Assembly: GCA_015522395.1 (NCBI GenBank)
Contig: WAMH01000191.1
Span: 1-10,111, forward strand
DNA: 10,111 nucleotides
From: Thermococcus sp.
Lineage (GTDB): Archaea > Methanobacteriota_B > Thermococci > Thermococcales > Thermococcaceae
Direction: 5' to 3'
Part shown: positions 6,508 to 10,111 of the stretch, piece by piece
Layout: each line of letters begins with the position of its first letter
Position numbering within the stretch: the first letter of the stretch is position 1
The notes under the pieces: generated by a model
What the model was told of the DNA's origin: nothing
What the model saw: only the letters and a program-made list of their open reading frames with translations
The model's database searches: none
Program-made: the position numbers and the translations under genes

Positions 6508-7119
6508 TCAGGCAAAGGTAACGCTCCTGTCCTTGAGGGAGCGGTTGAGCAGGTCGGCGTGCTCGAGCGTAACCTGGTACTCTGCTATCTTCTCCAGCTT
6601 TATCTCGGTGCCGTCGAGGATTATCTTGTTGACGTAGACTTTTCCTTCGTCGAAGCCGACGGTGTAGACGAAGAGGTCCTTCTTGCTCAGGTACTCCCTG
6701 ATCTTCTCGTCCTCGAGGGCCTTGGCGAGGCCTCCAGCGGCGAATATCCTGACGTGGACGACGAACGCTCCGGGAACGTCCTTCTCGGCGAACCCCCTGA
6801 GGGTCTCGACGAATATCTCCTTGGTCTCCTCAATCGGCGTCTCACCGCCGAACTGAAGGACGGTGACCTGTGGAGCAAAGGCCTTGACGCGCTCCGCTAT
6901 ATCCGTTTCCTTGCCCTTCTCTGCCAGGAAGTGGTAGGTGACGCCTCCGCCCAGGGTTATGAAGGTCGCCTCGGTGGCGGTGGCGATGCTGGAGCAGATT
7001 ATGTTCTTGCTTGCAACAACCGCGACCTTGTTGAGTCCGAGGTCTGCCAGGGCCTTTCCGACGAGCCTTCCGGTCAAAGCCCTTAGGTAAATCTCCTCCT
7101 CGAAGGTTGTCTTCGCCAT
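6508..7119 (-). CDS. Unrecognised 203-residue soluble protein, divergent from ferritin
   Basis: I do not recognise a family. The protein reads as a mixed alpha/beta cytosolic domain: an N-terminal helix (EEEIYLRALTGRLVGKAL), a strand (NKVAVVASKN), then IICSSIATATEATFITLGGG, where the only cysteine sits, followed by alternating helices and strands (PQVTVLQFGG, GAFVVHVRIFAAGG, KIREYLSKKDLFVYTVGF). There is no membrane segment or signal peptide. The gene is well supported: start ATG 7119 lies five bases after a near-perfect ribosome site GGAGGTGAT (7133-7125), and a strong BRE/TATA lies about 67 bp upstream. It is divergent from ferritin across a 304 bp spacer, so shared regulation is possible but not shown. 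A long open frame on the opposite strand (6487-7086) is most simply a codon-bias shadow. Confidence 0.85.
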   Translation of the reverse strand: MAKTTFEEEIYLRALTGRLVGKALADLGLNKVAVVASKNIICSSIATATEATFITLGGGVTYHFLAEKGKETDIAERVKAFAPQVTVLQFGGETPIEETKEIFVETLRGFAEKDVPGAFVVHVRIFAAGGLAKALEDEKIREYLSKKDLFVYTVGFDEGKVYVNKIILDGTEIKLEKIAEYQVTLEHADLLNRSLKDRSVTFA

Positions 7120-7136
7120 TTCACATCACCTCCTTA

Positions 7137-7150
7137 CCCACTTCTGTGGG
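7137..7150 (-). promoter_or_regulatory. Small inverted repeat in the leader of the 203-residue gene
   Basis: On the minus strand CCCAC-AGAA-GTGGG forms a perfect 5 bp stem with a four-base loop. It lies in the predicted leader, three bases upstream of the GGAGGTGAT ribosome site (7133-7125). It may be an operator or an mRNA hairpin affecting translation; a chance palindrome is not excluded. Confidence 0.4.
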
Positions 7151-7181
7151 TTTGTTCTCGATTATGATCAATGATGTTGGA

Positions 7182-7197
7182 GAATATAACTTTTTCG
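7182..7197 (-). promoter_or_regulatory. Promoter (BRE/TATA) of the 203-residue gene
   Basis: Minus-strand CGAAAAAGTTATATTC is a strong BRE plus TATA match. Transcription should start near 7161, giving a leader of about 40 bases, longer than the roughly 10-base leaders predicted for other genes here and containing the CCCAC/GTGGG hairpin. Confidence 0.65.
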
Positions 7198-7301
7198 GTT
7201 TCCCTAATGAACTTCTGTCAGCCGAATAAATACGGCTACGGATAAAATGACAAAAACACCCTAAGAAAGGTCCCATTTTACTGTCAATTTGACTGAAAGA
7301 A

Positions 7302-7310
7302 TGTATAAAT
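7302..7310 (+). promoter_or_regulatory. Possible second, upstream promoter before ferritin
   Basis: TGTATAAAT, preceded by GACTGAAAGA (7291-7300) as a BRE-like element, is one of the better TATA matches in the window. It predicts transcription start near 7331, about 93 bp upstream of the ferritin ATG. It could give a longer ferritin transcript, express the 26-codon ORF at 7338-7418, or make a short RNA. Confidence 0.4.
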
Positions 7311-7337
7311 TTGCCATACTTCCAACCATCTCCTGTG

Positions 7338-7418
7338 ATGGAGAACAGCATAGGGTATCCAATAAAGGGTTCGATAGATAAACTTATAAGGTTCGAAAAC
7401 AAGAAAAGCACGAGGTGA
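7338..7418 (+). CDS. Possible 26-codon leader ORF upstream of ferritin
   Basis: ATG 7338 opens a frame of 26 codons (MENSIGYPIKGSIDKLIRFE then NKKSTR) ending at TGA 7416-7418, which lies inside the ferritin ribosome site GAGGTGAT. The ATG falls about seven bases after the transcription start predicted from the TATA box at 7302-7310, so it would be read as a nearly leaderless message. There is no good ribosome site of its own. Codons resemble local genes (AGG, ATA, AAG), but a frame this short can arise by chance, so the call is tentative. Confidence 0.25.
   Translation: MENSIGYPIKGSIDKLIRFENKKSTR
7368..7396 (+). promoter_or_regulatory. Ferritin promoter: TATA box flanked by GGTTCGA direct repeats
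   Basis: The TATA box ACTTATAAG (7382-7390) is centred about 38 bp before ATG 7424, predicting transcription start near 7411 and a short leader with the GAGGTGAT ribosome site. GGTTCGA occurs at 7368-7374 and again at 7390-7396, 22 bp apart, about two helical turns, so both copies would face the same side of the DNA on either side of the TATA box. This is a plausible operator for an iron- or redox-responsive repressor, by inference only. Confidence 0.55.
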
Positions 7419-7423
7419 TTATA

Positions 7424-7945
7424 ATGTTAAGTGAAAGAATGTTGAAAGCCCTGAACGAGCAGCTAAACAAGGAACTTTTCTCGGCGTACTTCTACTTTGG
7501 AATAGCGGCCTACTTTAGAGAGAGAAGCCTCGACGGCTTCGCGAGCTGGATGGAAGCTCAAGCGGAAGAGGAACTCGGCCACGCGATCAGGTTCTACGAC
7601 TACATATTTGACAGGGGTGGAAAAGTCGAGCTTGAGAGGATAGAAAAGCCAAAGGGGGAATTTGAGAGCCCGCTCAAGGCCTTCGAGGCGGTTTACCTCC
7701 ACGAGGTCGGCGTTACCCAGTCGATTTTTAAGCTAGTAGATCTAGCGAAGGAGGAGAACGACCACGCGACCTACAACTTCCTCCAGTGGTTCGTGGAGGA
7801 GCAGGTCGAAGAGGAGGCGAACACAAAGGCCATCGTCGACAAGCTCAAGATAATCGGCGACCATCCGAACGGCCTCTTCATGCTCGACAGGGAGCTCGGA
7901 GCGAGAAGTGCTCAGCTCAGGGCACTCATTAGCCCCAAAAACTGA
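7424..7945 (+). CDS. ftnA: Ferritin (FtnA-type, non-haem)
   Basis: A 173-residue ferritin that should assemble into a 24-subunit cytosolic shell storing iron as a ferric mineral after oxidation at a di-iron ferroxidase centre. The centre is complete: E17, E50 and H53 for site A, E94, Q127 and E130 for site B, and E49, E126 and E129 for the third site seen in prokaryotic ferritins. The motif EAQAEEELGHAIRFYDYI and the C-terminal FMLDRELGAR are typical of Thermococcales ferritins. The protein covers the full four-helix bundle plus the short fifth helix. The frame opens at GTG 7415, inside the ribosome site GAGGTGAT; ATG 7424, four bases after it, is the better start and gives the family N-terminus MLSERMLKALNEQLNKEL. 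It is transcribed alone, with a T-rich end after the stop. Confidence 0.96.
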   Translation: MLSERMLKALNEQLNKELFSAYFYFGIAAYFRERSLDGFASWMEAQAEEELGHAIRFYDYIFDRGGKVELERIEKPKGEFESPLKAFEAVYLHEVGVTQSIFKLVDLAKEENDHATYNFLQWFVEEQVEEEANTKAIVDKLKIIGDHPNGLFMLDRELGARSAQLRALISPKN

Positions 7946-7948
7946 TTC

Positions 7949-7966
7949 TTCGCTTTTTAAATTTTC
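7949..7966 (+). promoter_or_regulatory. T-rich ferritin terminator overlapping the methyltransferase promoter
   Basis: TTCGCTTTTTAAATTTTC directly after the ferritin stop can serve as a U-rich archaeal terminator. The inner CTTTTTAAAT (7953-7962) is also an acceptable TATA box for the methyltransferase gene, predicting transcription start near 7984 and a leader of about 38 bases before GTG 8022. Confidence 0.45.
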
Positions 7967-7992
7967 CACCGGTCATTCTCAAAACGGTAGCG

Positions 7993-8012
7993 TCCGTGGT
8001 CTTTAACACGGA
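7993..8012 (+). promoter_or_regulatory. Inverted repeat reaching into the methyltransferase ribosome site
   Basis: TCCGTG (7993-7998) and CACGGA (8007-8012) form a perfect 6 bp stem with an eight-base loop GTCTTTAA. The right arm ends in GGA, the first part of the GGAGG ribosome site (8010-8014) for GTG 8022. In RNA this hairpin would hide part of that site; in DNA it could be an operator. Confidence 0.4.
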
Positions 8013-8021
8013 GGAATCAGA

Positions 8022-8618
8022 GTGGGATATGAATTAGCGAGCCGCATCTACGAGCCTGTGAATAGCTTCCTCGAAAAACCAACGGGAGGAAGGAGAGCAA
8101 GGAGAGGGCTGATTGAAAAGGCCCATGGGAAGGTTATAGAGCTCGGCGTCGGGACTGGTCTGAATCTTCCTCTTTACCGCGAAGACGTTGAAGTCTTCGG
8201 GGTTGACGTTAGCGAGGAGATGCTGAAAAAAGCCAAGAGGAAGAAAAGCCCCGCCAGGGTGAAGCTCGTTAAAGCCGACGCCCGCTTCATGCCATTTCCT
8301 GATGAGAGCTTTGACACCGCCGTTTCCACCTTCTTCCTCTGCGTCGTCTCGGGGAAAGGGAAGGTTTTGAGCGAGGTAAGGCGCGTTTTAAAACCGGGCG
8401 GTCTTTTCCTCGCCATGGAGTGCTCTCCCCCTAAAAACCCCATCTTCAGGGGTTTTTTGAGTGGTTTGAGCGCGCTGACGAGCAGGCTGACCGGGACGGA
8501 CTTCCGACTGGACGTCGGAAACCTCCTGAGGAAGAACGGCTTCGAAATCCTTGAGGAGAGAAGCCTCGTGAACGGCGCCGTCAGGGTTTTGGTCGCTAAG
8601 CCTTCCTCAGAACCATGA
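8022..8618 (+). CDS. Class I SAM-dependent methyltransferase (Methyltransf_11 type)
   Basis: A 198-residue cytosolic Rossmann-fold methyltransferase. SAM-binding motif I is VIELGVGTGLNLP (38-50), the acidic residue that should hold the ribose hydroxyls is D62 in FGVDVSEEML, motif II/III regions are KADARFMPFPDESFDTAVSTF and VRRVLKPGGLFLAMEC. These match the UbiE/Methyltransf_11 group, but the methyl acceptor cannot be deduced. The N-terminus (YELASRIYEPVNSFLEKPTG) is of the kind seen in small archaeal and bacterial UbiE-like methyltransferases that act on lipids or small molecules. The start is GTG 8022, seven bases after GGAGG; the nearby ATG 8029 is out of frame. Its last 23 bp overlap the end of the convergent UbiE-like gene, so the window holds two different methyltransferases tail to tail. 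Confidence 0.88.
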   Translation: MGYELASRIYEPVNSFLEKPTGGRRARRGLIEKAHGKVIELGVGTGLNLPLYREDVEVFGVDVSEEMLKKAKRKKSPARVKLVKADARFMPFPDESFDTAVSTFFLCVVSGKGKVLSEVRRVLKPGGLFLAMECSPPKNPIFRGFLSGLSALTSRLTGTDFRLDVGNLLRKNGFEILEERSLVNGAVRVLVAKPSSEP

Positions 8619-9276
8619 CGAAGGCTATCCTGGGAAAGAGCCACTCGAAGGAGAGGACCTTAAAGCCCCTTCTCTCGAACTCCAGCGAAAGCTCCTCCGG
8701 CGAGGGGAAGGCCTCGATGGAGCGCCAGAGGTGGTTGTAGGCTTCCCTGTTGCCCGTTAAAATCCCGCCGATGAATGGAACGACGCTCCTTGTGTAGAAC
8801 CACGCGAGTTTTCCGAGAAAGCTCTCGTTCCGCGAGAACTCCAGGAGGAGAAGGATTCCTTCCCGCTTTAAAACACGGTGAATCTCAACTATCGCTTTCT
8901 CCCTGTCGGAGAAGTTCCTCAGGCCGAAGGCGACGCTGACTAAGTCAAAGCTCCTGTCAGGAAAGGGAATCTCCTCGGCGTTTCCAACCTTGAGCTGCGC
9001 GAAGGGAACCTTCTCCCTCGCTATCTCGAGCATCCTCTCACTGCAGTCCATGCCGTGAAAGGTGGCGGACAGACCGCGCTTTTCAAGCCTTTTCCTCATG
9101 CACCTTATCATGTCCCCGGTTCCACAGGCAACGTCCAAAATCTGCGGTTTTTCGACGTCCACGTAGGTGAGGGCTATTTCACAGGCCTTTCTCCTCCAGC
9201 TTTTATCAAGACCGAGGGTTGTGAGCCTGTTGACCATATCATAGCGCTCGGCTATGCTGTTAAACAGCTCCCTCAC
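8596..9276 (-). CDS. ubiE: UbiE/MenG-like C-methyltransferase
   Basis: A 226-residue protein matching the UbiE/COQ5/MenG family along its length: FNSIAERYDMVNRLTTLGLD at the N-terminus with SWRR following (about 5-29), motif I ILDVACGTGD (46-55), acidic motif HGMDCSERML (74-83), PFPDRSFDLVSVAFGLRNFS (104-123), and EIHRVLKREGILLLLEFS. Classical members methylate the ring carbon of demethylmenaquinone or a ubiquinone precursor. The usual late motif for binding the quinone tail is represented by AYNHLWRSIEAFPSPEEL. Thermococcales are not known to make quinones, so the true substrate is uncertain. The frame opens at TTG 9279, but GTG 9276 sits six bases after GGGAGG and is preferred. It overlaps the upstream ABC ATPase by 17 bp, indicating translational coupling and a likely shared role. 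Confidence 0.88.
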   Translation of the reverse strand: MRELFNSIAERYDMVNRLTTLGLDKSWRRKACEIALTYVDVEKPQILDVACGTGDMIRCMRKRLEKRGLSATFHGMDCSERMLEIAREKVPFAQLKVGNAEEIPFPDRSFDLVSVAFGLRNFSDREKAIVEIHRVLKREGILLLLEFSRNESFLGKLAWFYTRSVVPFIGGILTGNREAYNHLWRSIEAFPSPEELSLEFERRGFKVLSFEWLFPRIAFVMVLRKA

Positions 9277-9901
9277 CAAGCTCCTCCCTCCGCAGGATCT
9301 TTTTAACCACCGCTGGCCTTCCTCGGAGGACGTAAACCCTATCCACCACCCTGAATAGCTCCTCGAGCTGGTGCGACACTATGATGACGGCCTTACCGGT
9401 CTTGGAGAGTTCACCGACGATTGAGAGCAACGTATCCTTTGACTCGGTGTCGAGGCCCGTGAAAGGCTCGTCCAGGATCAAAACGTCGAAGTCGAGCAGT
9501 AAGGCCCTCGCTATCGCCGCCTTCCTCCGCGTTCCCCCGCTCACTTCTTTGGGATACTTGTCCAAAAATCCCTCTATGCCGAGTTTTTTTGCAACGGTCA
9601 CTGGATCGCACTCCCCCCCGTGGAACCTAGGGCCGAGGCATAGATTATCGCGGAGCCTCTTCCACGGGAGGAGGTAGTCCTCCTGGTAGACGACCGAGAG
9701 GTTGCCCCTCACGGAGATCTCACCGGAATCGGGCTTTTCAACGCCGGCCAAAATCCTCACGAGTGTGCTCTTTCCCGTCCCGTTGGGGCCGACTATGCCG
9801 ACCACCTCGCCCCGCCTGACTTCCAGGCCAATTCCCCCGAGTATCTTCTCGCCGTTGAAGGATTTCTCTAGGTCTCTCACCAGTACCAGCGCCTCACCCA
9901 T
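9260..9901 (-). CDS. NitT/TauT-type ABC transporter ATP-binding protein (SsuB/TauB-like)
   Basis: A 213-residue ATPase, short for the class but complete in its core. Walker A is GPNGTGKST (38-46), Q-loop YQED (Gln73) followed by LLPW, the tryptophan-containing stretch typical of nitrate, sulfonate, taurine and HMP-precursor importers, signature VSGGTRRK (120-127), Walker B VLILDEP (140-146) with TGLD, and H-loop His177 in IIVSHQ. The signature carries Thr in place of the usual Gln (SGGT), a mild departure. Start ATG 9901 follows GGGGAGG (9917-9911) at eight bases. It overlaps the upstream permease by 25 bp and the downstream UbiE-like gene by 17 bp. The substrate is unknown; the binding protein is not in the window and may lie further upstream. 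Confidence 0.92.
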   Translation of the reverse strand: MGEALVLVRDLEKSFNGEKILGGIGLEVRRGEVVGIVGPNGTGKSTLVRILAGVEKPDSGEISVRGNLSVVYQEDYLLPWKRLRDNLCLGPRFHGGECDPVTVAKKLGIEGFLDKYPKEVSGGTRRKAAIARALLLDFDVLILDEPFTGLDTESKDTLLSIVGELSKTGKAVIIVSHQLEELFRVVDRVYVLRGRPAVVKKILRREELGEGAV

Positions 9902-10111
9902 TCTTCGAGCCTCCCCAAGATAAGCTGATCAACCGTCACCATGAGCAGGATCAGGAGCAACGCCCAGGCGAAGACACCCGCCTTAATCCCGAGGTCGTAG
10001 GAGTAAACGAGCTGGTAGCCTATTCCGCCGGCCGAGCCGAAGGCCTCGGCAACGACGCTTATCCTCAGGGCAATGCCGATTGCTATCCTGCTCGCCGACA
10101 CCATCTCCGGG
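9877..10111 (-). CDS. NitT/TauT-type ABC transporter permease, C-terminal part (5' end outside window)
   Basis: The frame is open through the window edge and ends at TAG 9879-9877, giving about 77 C-terminal residues of an inner-membrane permease of the binding-protein-dependent class (PF00528). The EAA-like coupling loop is visible as SASRIAIGIALRISVVAEAF followed by GSAGGIGYQL, the form typical of SsuC/TauC/ThiX permeases, then one last membrane segment (AGVFAWALLLILLMVTVDQL) and a basic tail EEWVRRWYW. It pairs with the ATPase encoded directly downstream, whose start it overlaps by 25 bp. Internal ATG 10104 is not the true start, because the frame and the EAA loop continue upstream of it. 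Confidence 0.88.
   Translation of the reverse strand, partial: PEMVSASRIAIGIALRISVVAEAFGSAGGIGYQLVYSYDLGIKAGVFAWALLLILLMVTVDQLILGRLEEWVRRWYW

Larger units (their letters stand above)
7120..7423. other. AT-rich divergent spacer between the 203-residue gene and ferritin
   Basis: This 304 bp stretch is the longest non-coding region and clearly richer in A+T than the genes around it. Besides the two main promoters it holds: an inverted repeat AGCCG-AATAAATA-CGGCT (7220-7237); TAAAATG (7243-7249) paired with CATTTTA (7274-7280), possibly chance; an extra TATA-like GTATAAAT (7303-7310); a weak TCTCC/GGAGA repeat (7329-7344); and GGTTCGA direct repeats around the ferritin TATA. A 96-codon minus-strand open frame (7121-7411) covers it but lacks a ribosome site and gene-like composition, so I do not call it. 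Confidence 0.6.

Noticed and set aside
6487..7086. 199-codon plus-strand open frame opposite the 203-residue gene, preceded by GGAGGTGA
   Set aside because: It mirrors the minus-strand gene, its translation is rich in Leu, Val, Asp and Glu as expected from an antisense shadow, and the minus gene has the better promoter and ribosome site.
7121..7411. 96-codon minus-strand open frame across the divergent spacer
   Set aside because: No ribosome site, gene-unlike composition, and it runs through the promoters of both flanking genes.
1..10111. CRISPR array, tRNA or rRNA genes, insertion sequences, toxin-antitoxin or defence genes
   Set aside because: No regular repeat-spacer pattern, cloverleaf, transposase-like protein or terminal inverted repeats were seen on either strand.

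Overview
The window looks like a piece of a hyperthermophilic euryarchaeal chromosome, most likely Thermococcales (Thermococcus-like). Evidence: archaeal BRE/TATA boxes about 30-40 bp upstream of several starts, strong GGTGA/GGAGGTGAT ribosome sites, AGG/ATA/AAG-rich codon use, tight packing with overlapping genes, and typical products (an archaeal iron-type ABC importer, a flavodiiron protein, an FtnA-type ferritin). I see no tRNA, rRNA, CRISPR array, insertion sequence or phage gene. The genus assignment is inference from style, not from a search.

Layout. (1) 1-2191, plus strand: the 3' end of a substrate-binding protein, then a FecCD/BtuC-type permease and its ATPase, forming a three-gene metal-chelate importer. 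(2) 2188-4250, minus strand: a flavodiiron protein (O2 or NO reductase) meeting the importer tail to tail with a 4 bp overlap, then a YwiC-like membrane protein; each has its own promoter. (3) 4353-6470, plus strand: an orphan 152-residue soluble protein, an ArsB/SLC13-type ion transporter, and a DUF998-like membrane protein. The last two appear damaged: the transporter frame has no ATG/GTG/TTG for its first 77 codons, and the DUF998 gene has an in-frame TAG at codon 52. (4) 6508-7119, minus strand: an unrecognised 203-residue protein. A 304 bp AT-rich divergent spacer with several promoter-like and repeat elements separates it from (5) a ferritin at 7424-7945. (6) A small class I methyltransferase (8022-8618) converges, with a 23 bp overlap, on (7) a minus-strand operon of a NitT/TauT-type ABC permease (cut by the window edge), its ATPase, and a UbiE/MenG-like methyltransferase, all overlapping.

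How it fits together: the importer, ferritin and flavodiiron protein form an iron and oxygen handling theme (uptake, storage, and O2/NO removal by a di-iron enzyme), though they are separate transcription units. The most notable points are the two adjacent lesions in the 4353-6470 operon, the structured spacer before ferritin (direct repeats flanking its TATA box, a second upstream promoter and a 26-codon ORF ending on the ferritin ribosome site), two leader hairpins next to ribosome sites, and a UbiE-like methyltransferase tied to an importer of unknown substrate in a lineage not known for quinones. I found no clear new multi-gene defence or enzymatic system.
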